Shown piece by piece: positions 14,011 through 20,483 of a stretch of DNA of 26,381 bases. The stretch is from a virus: positions 1 to 26,381 of the IMG/VR virus record IMGVR_UViG_3300020469_000223. One strand, given 5' to 3'. Numbering within the stretch: the stretch's first letter is position 1; each line of letters starts with the position of its first letter. Made by a program: the position numbers and the translations under genes. The notes below the pieces were generated by a model that did not search any database, had not been told where the DNA came from, and saw only the letters and a program-made list of their open reading frames with translations.

Positions 14011-14315
14011 ATATCAAATTGGACGCTTACACCGCATCCACAACTGCTTACTTCATGTGGATTTAAGAATTTAAAATATTCTTGTAAACCCTCTTGTACA
14101 TAATCCAAGGTCATACCTTCTATGTATGGTTTACTTTCTTGATCAATTAAAATATTAAATTTACCATAATCGATTACTTCATCGCCATTTCTAACTTGAT
14201 CTTCGGCAAAGATATACTCAAATCCTGCACAGCCACCACCAGTTATACCTACTCTTACTGAATTGATATTTTTTTCTACTAATTTAACTATTGCTTGGTC
14301 TGTTAATTCTATCAT
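14007..14315 (-). CDS. iscA: A-type Fe-S cluster carrier (IscA/HesB family)
   Basis: This 102-aa protein has the three invariant cysteines of the IscA/ErpA/SufA family: C29 in GITGGGCAGFEY, and C92 and C94 in SSCGCGVSV. The length is standard. It would accept or deliver Fe-S clusters, probably from the neighbouring IscU. Its ATG overlaps the IscU stop and its stop overlaps the cyclase ATG (ATGA), so the three genes are coupled. HesB-like genes are known in marine T4-like phages. IscA, ErpA and SufA cannot be told apart safely from this sequence. Confidence 0.93.
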   Translation of the reverse strand: MIELTDQAIVKLVEKNINSVRVGITGGGCAGFEYIFAEDQVRNGDEVIDYGKFNILIDQESKPYIEGMTLDYVQEGLQEYFKFLNPHEVSSCGCGVSVQFDI

Positions 14316-14755
14316 TACATTCCATTTTCAGGATATAGTTGATTATGTTTTCTATATTTAGTTTTTTCTTCCCAATGCTCAATTGCCTTTTTAATACTAT
14401 CTTCGGCCAAAACTGAACAATGTATTTTAATTGGTGGTAACTCCAATGCATCTGCTATATCTTTATCTTTTACAAGTTTGGCCTCGGCTATTGTTTTTCC
14501 TTTTAACATTTCAACAAACATTGTTGACGATGCAATTGCCGAACCACACCCATATGTTTTAAACTTAACGTCTAGTATTTCTTCACTATCTGGATCCAAT
14601 TTTAAATCTAATTTCATTACATCACCGCATGCAGGAGCACCTGACAGGCCTGTTGCAACATTAGGATCATTTGGATCAAATCTACCGACTGAATGTTTTT
14701 CTGGATTGTTTAAAACTGATTCAAACCTTTCTATTACTTTTTTACTATATGGCAT
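14315..14755 (-). CDS. iscU: Fe-S cluster assembly scaffold IscU
   Basis: This 146-aa protein closely resembles bacterial IscU (128 aa in E. coli). It has C43 with D45 (GAPACGDVMKL), C70 (KTYGCGSAIASS) and the K110-x-H112-C113 loop (LPPIKIHCSVLAED), so all cluster ligands and the LPPxK chaperone-recognition motif are intact. It should build [2Fe-2S] clusters with a cysteine desulfurase; no IscS is visible here, so the host enzyme would be used. A short N-terminal insertion (NNPEKHSV) and an extended C-terminus distinguish it. It is coupled by overlaps to the membrane gene upstream and to iscA. Confidence 0.95.
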   Translation of the reverse strand: MPYSKKVIERFESVLNNPEKHSVGRFDPNDPNVATGLSGAPACGDVMKLDLKLDPDSEEILDVKFKTYGCGSAIASSTMFVEMLKGKTIAEAKLVKDKDIADALELPPIKIHCSVLAEDSIKKAIEHWEEKTKYRKHNQLYPENGM

Positions 14756-15027
14756 TAACTAAATTTCCTTTGTACCCATTTAAAAATAGCATATATTGAT
14801 AAACCATAAAAGGCTAATACGCTCATTGGTAATGCAATATAAGCTAATTCCCATGGAGATAAGAATAAGACTTGCCAAGTAAAATCAGCTACTGCTTGGG
14901 CATCACTTACGCTTTCTGGTTGAATTGAATCTGGAAATGATATTTCATTCTCTTCGAAGAGTTCTAAAATCTCTTCATATTCTTCTTCAGTAAGACACTC
15001 GTAAAACTCTGGTGGACATTCTATCAT
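14755..15027 (-). CDS. Small single-pass membrane protein with acidic N-terminus
   Basis: The 90-aa product begins MIECPPEFYECLTEEEYEEI, strongly acidic with two cysteines (C4, C11), and has one hydrophobic segment (ELAYIALPMSVLAFYGLSIY) before a basic end (KWVQRKFS). The topology is probably N-out, C-in, which would place the cysteines in the periplasm. It lies two bases after the curlin-repeat gene and overlaps iscU (TAATG). Unknown function; perhaps an accessory of the curlin or Fe-S genes around it. Confidence 0.6.
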   Translation of the reverse strand: MIECPPEFYECLTEEEYEEILELFEENEISFPDSIQPESVSDAQAVADFTWQVLFLSPWELAYIALPMSVLAFYGLSIYAIFKWVQRKFS

Positions 15028-15028
15028 G

Positions 15029-15721
15029 TTAATTACCCTGTGAAACGTTTATTGTACAACCGCCTACTGTATAACAATTGTTGGTAATAGTATAACTCAT
15101 ATTCGTACTACCTTGTTGTAATAAATTTAATGTTGTTGGTTCAGTTCCTTGTAATCTTATTTGAGAATTATGATTTGCACTTCCTTTTTGCATGAGGTCT
15201 ACTGATGAACCATCAGCTGTTCCATAGAAGTATGCATGTGAATAATGAGAACCTCCGCCTTCTTGCCATGATTCGACATTAGTATCATCAGCATGTACAT
15301 CTAAATTTAATGTATGCGAACCGTGCTGATAAACATCTACAGTATTATCATTACCCCATAAATGCCTACCATAAGTTGCACCATCATATTGTAATACTGT
15401 TTCGTCATTACCTGTACCATCAACATCTCCACCCCATGATTTACCTGAACCCCAATATGATACCCAGGATATAGAATTACCTGAACCATTTTGAGTTAAA
15501 TTAAATGAATTACTTGCATGAGCAAAAGAAAAATCTATTGAATTACCATAACCTATTTGAGTTACATTTAAATTAAGATTATCTCCATTGCCGACTTGTT
15601 CAACATGAATATGGTTATCATCTGTTGGTCCTGCGTATAATGGCATTGCTAAAAAGACACACGCACCCCACGGCAGTATCCAGTATTTAAAAAATTGTTG
15701 TTTTATTTTAGTCCAGTTCAT
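15029..15721 (-). CDS. Curlin-repeat secreted protein 1
   Basis: This 230-aa protein has an N-terminal signal sequence (ILPWGACVFLAMPLYAG). Repeated curlin-type units follow: VEQVGNGDNLNLNVTQIGYG, FNLTQNGSGNSI, VYQHGSHTLNL, DLMQKGSANHN, LLQQGSTNMSY and a final INVSQGN. The Q-x-G-x-x-N spacing is that of CsgA/CsgB amyloid subunits. A two-cysteine loop (CYTVGGC) precedes the last repeat, as in its paralogue at 16789. It would be exported through CsgG and form fibres. TATAAATA ends five bases before its ATG, so it also has its own late promoter. Irregular repeats make it a divergent curlin. Confidence 0.78.
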   Translation of the reverse strand: MNWTKIKQQFFKYWILPWGACVFLAMPLYAGPTDDNHIHVEQVGNGDNLNLNVTQIGYGNSIDFSFAHASNSFNLTQNGSGNSISWVSYWGSGKSWGGDVDGTGNDETVLQYDGATYGRHLWGNDNTVDVYQHGSHTLNLDVHADDTNVESWQEGGGSHYSHAYFYGTADGSSVDLMQKGSANHNSQIRLQGTEPTTLNLLQQGSTNMSYTITNNCYTVGGCTINVSQGN

Positions 15722-15726
15722 ACTTC

Positions 15727-15734
15727 TATTTATA
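15727..15734 (-). promoter_or_regulatory. T4-type late promoter 5 nt before curlin protein 1
   Basis: TATAAATA on the minus strand (15734-15727), followed by GAAGT and the ATG at 15721. Transcription would begin at the start codon. It lies just beyond the FecR stop and would give extra mRNA for the genes from curlin 1 to the cyclase. Confidence 0.58.
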
Positions 15735-16835
15735 CTAGTTTTGATTTATAATTACCATAATATCTTCGCCATCATTACCTGTAATAATACCTTGATATCC
15801 AGGAGTTGTTGTGTCTAATGTAAAACTACCACCTGCAGCAAATTCAATTTCTATTAATCCATTTACATTACGATATAATACTAAATTACCATCTCGTAAA
15901 AATACATTAAATTGTGATTCATCATTTAAACCTCTTCTTGCACCTTTAATATCAAACTCGCCCAATGTATCAAATAAATCACCAGAATCAACTATTGCCA
16001 AAAAGTCTAATAAAAACTCAACATCTAATTCATCAATATCAAGTTCACTAAATTCGTCCAACTCATCTTCTGCTAATTCATCTTCTTCTAATTCAGTAAA
16101 CTCTAAGAAGTCGATATCAAGTAATCCTTGGTCTTCGTTCTGTTCGTCCTTAAGTTCTTCCTCTATTCTTTGTTTTACTTCTGCCGGTGGATTTACAATA
16201 AACATATTATCAATTAAGGCTGGTGTAATACCAGTAATTACAGTTGAAGATGTTGGTGGACTATCTGTAGTAGTAACCATAGTTGCTGCATATGCCTGAT
16301 CAAGTGTAACTGTTCCTGCTGCATTTGATACTTCGATTACTCCTGATGGATCACCTTTATCGTCAGGTAATAATATTACTAAGCTTCTACCTAGTTCATC
16401 TATTGTTGTAGTAAAATCTGTGCCTCTAACTGCTATAGTTGCAGTAGGCGTTTGTATACTAATATTTGCATTATTAACTAGACCTAATTTTCCTGATGCA
16501 AAACGAGCAGTACCCATTGCCATTTTTAATGACATTTTGGATAAGTTTGGATTAGGGTCGTAGTATATCTCGTCTATTAAAACGAGAGAGTGTTCTTTAA
16601 GTTGTAATTCTGCCTTATCTAAGAATTCAATTAACATACGGCCTTTGGCAGTTTGGGCCTGGTCGTATAGTTCTATAGTTTCGGTTTGTATTGTTTCTTT
16701 ATCGCGTAATATTGAATTTACGCCAGATGCTTCGCGAACTTCACCAATAGGGTTAGCGAAACTAACCCCACTGATGAGTAGTAAAAGACTAGCTGTCGTT
16801 GCCGGCGTCTTTTTGATTAAGTTGAATAATCGCAT
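15735..16835 (-). CDS. FecR-domain periplasmic protein
   Basis: This 366-aa protein has a signal peptide (KKTPATTASLLLLISGVSFA) and a FecR domain over about residues 28-180. Landmarks are GRMLIEFLDKAELQLKEHS, then GTARFASGKLG and ISIQTPTATIAVRGTDFTTT, with GVIEVSNAAGTVTL after. An extremely acidic stretch follows (about 222-290, ELEEDELAEDELDEFSELD), then a beta-rich C-terminal part. FecR domains usually act as periplasmic sensors or scaffolds. I recall FecR proteins next to CHASE2 cyclases in bacterial genomes, which fits this operon. It overlaps the end of the curlin 2 gene by 47 bases and has no clear Shine-Dalgarno sequence, so it may rely on coupling. Confidence 0.88.
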   Translation of the reverse strand: MRLFNLIKKTPATTASLLLLISGVSFANPIGEVREASGVNSILRDKETIQTETIELYDQAQTAKGRMLIEFLDKAELQLKEHSLVLIDEIYYDPNPNLSKMSLKMAMGTARFASGKLGLVNNANISIQTPTATIAVRGTDFTTTIDELGRSLVILLPDDKGDPSGVIEVSNAAGTVTLDQAYAATMVTTTDSPPTSSTVITGITPALIDNMFIVNPPAEVKQRIEEELKDEQNEDQGLLDIDFLEFTELEEDELAEDELDEFSELDIDELDVEFLLDFLAIVDSGDLFDTLGEFDIKGARRGLNDESQFNVFLRDGNLVLYRNVNGLIEIEFAAGGSFTLDTTTPGYQGIITGNDGEDIMVIINQN

Positions 16836-17520
16836 TATCTGATGTAACTGTTAATACAATATTTGCATTAGGTGTTGCACAAGGCGAACCTCCAACACAA
16901 GTACCAGATATTTGATTAATATCAACATCTGCAGAATCACCTGTTAAAGTGAATTCTAGGTTATGTTCACCATCTTTTTGCAATGTATTTATATTGTTAC
17001 TGTCACCAGTAATTTCAAAATCCCATATGTTGTCGTCTGATTCCCAGTCAACGTCAAAGACATTTGAATTACCAATTAATATTAAATCAGCATTTAATCT
17101 TTCTGCACTTAAACCATAACCTTGATCCAAGTCAAAGGTGTTTGAATCACCTGTAACGTCAAAGTTTATATCTGAGTCGTCTGCACTACCAACGTTTCCG
17201 ATATTCCAATCTATAACATTTGAATCACCTGTAAAATCTAGCTTATAAGTTGAACTATCTGCTACAACAGGACCAAATAATATATTTTGGTTACCAGCGA
17301 AATCTAAATCAAATTCTAAACTTGAACCTGTAATAGCCATTACAGAACCTGACCCACTTGAAAAGTTATCTCCGCCGATTTTGTTACCAAAACCGATTTG
17401 ATCTACATATAATTTAAGTGTATCACCAGTTTGTGTGATTTTAATTTCGTTATCATCAGTGGCTTGTGCGAAAACAAAAGATGTCGACAATAGTATTACT
17501 ATACTTAAAAGTTTATTCAT
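16789..17520 (-). CDS. Curlin-repeat secreted protein 2
   Basis: A 243-aa protein with a clean signal peptide (MNKLLSIVILLSTSFVFAQA). Units such as IKITQTGDTLKLYVDQIGFG follow, with many TGDSN turns (TGDSNVIDW, TGDSNTFDL, ITGDSNNINTLQKDGEHN). The repeats are Asp/Asn rich and likely form a beta-solenoid or amyloid, as in CsgA/CsgB. The N-terminal TDDNEI...DQIGFGNKI and a two-cysteine loop (GTCVGGSPCATP) match the layout of curlin protein 1, so they are paralogues and possibly nucleator and major subunit. It overlaps the csgG stop by eight bases. Confidence 0.8.
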   Translation of the reverse strand: MNKLLSIVILLSTSFVFAQATDDNEIKITQTGDTLKLYVDQIGFGNKIGGDNFSSGSGSVMAITGSSLEFDLDFAGNQNILFGPVVADSSTYKLDFTGDSNVIDWNIGNVGSADDSDINFDVTGDSNTFDLDQGYGLSAERLNADLILIGNSNVFDVDWESDDNIWDFEITGDSNNINTLQKDGEHNLEFTLTGDSADVDINQISGTCVGGSPCATPNANIVLTVTSDNAIIQLNQKDAGNDS

Positions 17521-18484
17521 TTTCGTTTACCTCTTCCTTTAATGGATGTTTCTCGTTTTTCCCATTTATTTGATGGGGGTGACGATGTCCATCCTCAATT
17601 ACCCAGAGCTTTCTATCATGACCCTGGTAGATTAATTCCAGTACGGCAGCTTCAATTGCTGTTCGTACCGCGTATGTCACGGACTCATTATTACCCACTC
17701 CGTCCTCATATTCTACTAGAGTAGTGCTATTATCCACAAATCGGAAAATATCCCCACTGCCACCATAACTAAGAATTGTTTTCTTAGCTTGGACATTCAA
17801 TAATACTTCACCTGTTAGAACTGAAACAGCTCTTACAGATACGGTTACGACATCTTGCGTATATCGTTTACTTTTACCAATACCCAATAGCCGTGCGCCT
17901 CGGCCTCCTGATTGAATATTAGTATCGTATCCAATAATTCCACCTTCCATAATTATTCCAGCGAATAGGAGTGGATTTAATGGTTGCGGACCACCGTCGC
18001 CCGCAAAATCTTGTCTTGCACTTCTGATTATCTGACGTTCTCTTACCAGATGATCAATGCCTTGTCTTTCTACTACTCTAAACCAGGTTCCTCCACCTGC
18101 TGTTTTAAGAGCATCTATTAGTAATTCTGTTCCACCTTGTGTAGTGGCTGTAGAGAAATCAGCAATACCTTCTCTTGATTTTCTTTGTCCTGTTTTATCT
18201 TGGAAGCCATACACTGCCACAACTGGTCTATCTTTAGCTGGTGGTAAATCTAGTAATTTAATATATGAAGGAAGTCTTACTGCCTCTGCTTCTTCTACAC
18301 AAATATGATGTTTTCTTTGTGTATTCTGCCATATAAATTTTGCAGAATTCTTAGATGCTGTTAATGCATCTACTACTTCTTCAAATTCTATTTCCTTACA
18401 CTCTTCTGGTTGATTAGACCAAACTGGTGTAGAGGATTCGTTCATTAGTCCTAAGACCATTAATAATATTAAAACGCCTTCCAT
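17513..18484 (-). CDS. csgG: Curli secretion channel CsgG
   Basis: This 323-aa protein aligns well by eye with E. coli CsgG. Landmarks are VVAVYGFQDKTGQRK, FSTATTQGGTELLIDALK, FRVVERQGIDHLVRERQIIR, LLFAGIIMEGGIIGYDTNIQ, SGGRGARLLGIG, AKKTILSYGGSGDIFRFVD and a C-terminal RTAIEAAVLELIYQG. CsgG forms the outer-membrane pore for curlin export. Differences: there is no LxxC lipobox, so it may not be a lipoprotein. An extra region before the core (about residues 27-75) holds C29 and C62. A charged His-rich tail is added. Its ATG overlaps the csgF stop (TAATG). Confidence 0.94.
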   Translation of the reverse strand: MEGVLILLMVLGLMNESSTPVWSNQPEECKEIEFEEVVDALTASKNSAKFIWQNTQRKHHICVEEAEAVRLPSYIKLLDLPPAKDRPVVAVYGFQDKTGQRKSREGIADFSTATTQGGTELLIDALKTAGGGTWFRVVERQGIDHLVRERQIIRSARQDFAGDGGPQPLNPLLFAGIIMEGGIIGYDTNIQSGGRGARLLGIGKSKRYTQDVVTVSVRAVSVLTGEVLLNVQAKKTILSYGGSGDIFRFVDNSTTLVEYEDGVGNNESVTYAVRTAIEAAVLELIYQGHDRKLWVIEDGHRHPHQINGKNEKHPLKEEVNENE

Positions 18485-18990
18485 TATCCGCTATCCGAAT
18501 CTTGCCCAAAATTACCAGTCCCTACAGGTATTTCAATAACAGTTGTTGTTCCATCTGAATCAACAATTGTCATTTTAATGTATTCCGAACCATCTTCATT
18601 TGTAATAACTTCATATGTTACTGTATTACCTTCTAAAACAAATGATCCATATCTTACCGACCCATCATTACTAAACATTGATTCTACTAATTGTTTAGAC
18701 ATTTGAGCGTAAATTCTTGATTCTAAGTTTCGAATGAACTTAGCCATTGTTGTATTCTCTGCGTCTCTTTCGGCTGCCTTTCTTGCAGCTTCCATGGCAT
18801 CTTTTATCGCCTTTTTACGTGCATGTTCCTGGTTTTCTACTGTTAAATAATGAGCACCAGTTCCTATACCACTAAAGGAGGGATTTTTAAATTTATGTGT
18901 GATATCTGCAGCAAATGCTTTTGGTGATATTGCCATAATACTTATTACAAATATCGTAACAAGTACAGATAATTCAAGTCTATCTTTCAT
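18484..18990 (-). CDS. csgF: Curli assembly factor CsgF
   Basis: The mature part begins FKNPSFSGIGTGAHYLTVEN, matching the CsgF start (FRNPNFGG...GAFLL) that inserts into the CsgG pore. A helix with RNLESRIYAQMSKQLVESMF follows, then two strands ending in TVIEIPVG. CsgF couples secretion to fibre nucleation at the cell surface. A long charged helix (HARKKAIKDAMEAARKAAER) is inserted relative to E. coli. I place the start at 18990 because it gives a normal signal peptide (MKDRLELSVLVTIFVISIMA). ATGs at 18999 and 19029 are also in frame and would enlarge the overlap with the upstream gene. Directly followed by csgG. Confidence 0.88.
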   Translation of the reverse strand: MKDRLELSVLVTIFVISIMAISPKAFAADITHKFKNPSFSGIGTGAHYLTVENQEHARKKAIKDAMEAARKAAERDAENTTMAKFIRNLESRIYAQMSKQLVESMFSNDGSVRYGSFVLEGNTVTYEVITNEDGSEYIKMTIVDSDGTTTVIEIPVGTGNFGQDSDSG

Positions 18991-19255
18991 CTTTTCCATT
19001 ACCTCTATTCTTTCGCTTTTTCTTTTCATTTTCTCTATATTCTAAAACTACATTTACTTTTTGTTGTAATCTTATCAAATCTTGATCCAACATCCTTGTC
19101 TGATCAATAACTCTTATAAGAGCCATGTGCATTTCATCTAACTTCGGCTCTATATGTTCTCCAATATACCACCAAACATAATATATAAAATATCCTAAAC
19201 CTACGGACATCACAATTGGAAACCCGTAGTCAGAAACTAATTGACCTACATCCAT
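18980..19255 (-). CDS. Membrane-anchored coiled-coil protein (91 aa)
   Basis: This 91-aa protein has one N-terminal hydrophobic segment (GFPIVMSVGLGYFIYYVWWY). A helical region follows (LDEMHMALIRVIDQTRMLDQ) that reads as coiled coil, ending in a very basic tail (KKKRKNRGNGKDER). I recall close relatives in marine T4-like phages. The layout recalls small BhlA-type holins, but that role is not shown. It overlaps the next gene upstream by one base and precedes csgF, so it may belong to the same transcript without belonging to the curli system. Confidence 0.68.
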   Translation of the reverse strand: MDVGQLVSDYGFPIVMSVGLGYFIYYVWWYIGEHIEPKLDEMHMALIRVIDQTRMLDQDLIRLQQKVNVVLEYRENEKKKRKNRGNGKDER

Positions 19256-19551
19256 TAGTCTCTCCTAGTATCTATTTTGCCGTCCTCAATAAAGTTTTCT
19301 GCACGTGCAATTCTATCAGTATCTGGTCTTAAATCTAAGGCCGAAGATACTAACAAATCAATTTTTATCATTTCATTACTCATTGTTCGTGCTCTATTCT
19401 CCAAACTCTTGGCAAATATAGTTAAGGTGTTTATCTTATCTACTATTCCTTCTAGTATCTGTTTGATTACTAAAAAGATAAAGAATCCCATAACTAAAGA
19501 CCCAGCAATTGGAGCACCTACATCCGCAATGAGTGTAAATATACTCTCCAT
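19255..19551 (-). CDS. Membrane-anchored coiled-coil protein (98 aa), first gene of the late unit
   Basis: The 98-aa product has an N-terminal hydrophobic helix (VGAPIAGSLVMGFFIFLVIK). A long amphipathic helix follows (LEGIVDKINTLTIFAKSLEN), with a charged end containing RPDTDRIARAENFIEDGKID. It pairs with the 91-aa protein downstream (similar layout, TAATG overlap), and both look like conserved phage genes. TATAAATA ends five bases before its ATG, so it starts the late transcript that runs on through the curli and cyclase genes. Possible lysis or membrane role; function not established here. Confidence 0.68.
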   Translation of the reverse strand: MESIFTLIADVGAPIAGSLVMGFFIFLVIKQILEGIVDKINTLTIFAKSLENRARTMSNEMIKIDLLVSSALDLRPDTDRIARAENFIEDGKIDTRRD

Positions 19552-19556
19552 GGAAG

Positions 19557-19564
19557 TATTTATA
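19557..19564 (-). promoter_or_regulatory. T4-type late promoter of the curli/cyclase unit
   Basis: TATAAATA on the minus strand (19564-19557), then CTTCC and the ATG at 19551. The terminator at 19585-19612 isolates it from the upstream unit. Predicted start of transcription is the A of the ATG. Confidence 0.6.
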
Positions 19565-19584
19565 AGAAAATAAATCTTAGATGC

Positions 19585-19612
19585 TAAAAATCCTCCGTTT
19601 TAACAGAGGATT
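19585..19612 (-). terminator. Rho-independent terminator
   Basis: On the minus strand AATCCTC pairs with GAGGATT around an inner GTT/AAC pairing, followed by a T-run (ATTTTTAG). It ends the lysozyme/fibre unit after the 88-aa gene. Confidence 0.72.
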
Positions 19613-19627
19613 AGCTTGATTTATTAT

Positions 19628-19894
19628 TTAGTAACTGTGAGCTATTTTTACCGCTTTAATATTAGCAGTAGCAGCTGGTACTTCAAGAGTATCCCTTGCA
19701 TTCTTTCTAATATTAATTATTTCCCCATTAGCAAGTGAAAGAGTACCTAGTGTATTACCACCTGAATCTTTAACTGTCAATACTTTAGTTGCACCGTTCA
19801 AATTATGAACTCTTACAACCTGAGCAAAGGAAACATTAGAAGCGGTATTACTAAGGCTAACTTCACTAGATAATACTTTAACTGTTGAGGCCAT
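19628..19894 (-). CDS. Small beta-rich protein, possible virion component (88 aa)
   Basis: AGGAGAAGAAT precedes the ATG. The product begins MASTVKVLSSEVSLSNTASN and alternates short strands (VVRVHNLNGATKVLTVKDSG, GTLSLANGEIINIRKN), ending in VKAVKIAHSY. It is a compact beta-sandwich-like pattern common among small phage structural or decoration proteins. It is the last gene of its late unit, before the terminator. The role in the virion is inferred from this position and pattern. Confidence 0.6.
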   Translation of the reverse strand: MASTVKVLSSEVSLSNTASNVSFAQVVRVHNLNGATKVLTVKDSGGNTLGTLSLANGEIINIRKNARDTLEVPAATANIKAVKIAHSY

Positions 19895-20072
19895 ATTCTT
19901 CTCCTATTTCTTCTTTGGTTTTAAACCAATCTGAGTATCTAAAATACCCTTTTTTTTCGTGGCACCAGTGCCACCCTTTATTTTGTTGTTCTTCATTGGT
20001 ATGATAATAATTTACACAACCTCGAGTCTCGACATGAGTCTCTCGGCTCTGTTTGTCACTTGCTTGTACCAT
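19878..20072 (-). CDS. Small Cys/His/Trp-rich hypothetical protein (64 aa)
   Basis: The frame starts at 20072 inside the lysozyme gene (61-base overlap) after GGAGAGATTCAAG, a usable Shine-Dalgarno sequence. It contains GCVNYYHTNEEQQNKGWHWC, in which C/H residues could bind metal, then RYSDWFKTKEEIGEEYGLNS. No later ATG exists, so the overlap seems real unless a rare start codon is used. It overlaps the 88-aa gene by 17 bases. Unknown function. Confidence 0.5.
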   Translation of the reverse strand: MVQASDKQSRETHVETRGCVNYYHTNEEQQNKGWHWCHEKKGYFRYSDWFKTKEEIGEEYGLNS

Positions 20073-20482
20073 CTTGAATCTCTCCCTTCAATTGCAGCTT
20101 CTTTCCAATTTTCATCAAGAATCGCTGCATGCATTTTCTTGAATTTGCTCAATCTGGTTCTCCCCATATTAAACATCATATTAACCAATATCTGCTGGAC
20201 TTCGTCGGGTAAGTCTCCAAAGACCCCGTCTTCGTATAGCAGATTACACTCTTCGATTGCGGTGTCCAGGTCGCGTTCGAAACATTCTCTAACTCGCTCT
20301 TCGGAAACAGCTGTTCCAAGGTCAGATCCGTGTTCAGGGTCTGACTCCAGTACCAGGTGTCCCACCCCAAAAGTAGGATATCCCAGATGGTCATGATAAA
20401 TTTCATAAACCACCCCTTCGTCTATTTTTAGTTGATTGAATACTGCTTCTCTATCTAATTTTGTATCTTTTCTAAAAAACAT
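20012..20482 (-). CDS. e: T4-type lysozyme (GH24 endolysin)
   Basis: This 156-aa protein matches T4 lysozyme. The catalytic triad E22, D31, T37 (IDEGVVYEIYHDHLGYPTFG) has exactly the T4 spacing (E11, D20, T26), followed by VGHLV, NMMFNMGRTRLSKFKKM and SRWYKQVTNRAERLM. It cuts the peptidoglycan glycan chain. With no signal peptide it would need a holin; the membrane proteins at 18980-19551 are candidates. The central part is much more GC-rich than its neighbours (32 of 60 bases at 20221-20280), which suggests recent transfer. It might instead be a virion-bound muralytic protein. Confidence 0.93.
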   Translation of the reverse strand: MFFRKDTKLDREAVFNQLKIDEGVVYEIYHDHLGYPTFGVGHLVLESDPEHGSDLGTAVSEERVRECFERDLDTAIEECNLLYEDGVFGDLPDEVQQILVNMMFNMGRTRLSKFKKMHAAILDENWKEAAIEGRDSRWYKQVTNRAERLMSRLEVV

Positions 20483-20483
20483 A

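Noticed and set aside
15811-16299. Plus-strand 162-codon Ser/Asn-rich frame opposite the FecR gene
   Set aside because: It is the mirror of the acidic Asp/Glu-coding repeat region, with no ribosome binding site or recognisable protein features.
18980-19551. Calling the two membrane coiled-coil proteins holin and spanin
   Set aside because: Layout and nearness to lysozyme are suggestive only; a terminator separates them from the lysozyme unit and no diagnostic motif is visible.
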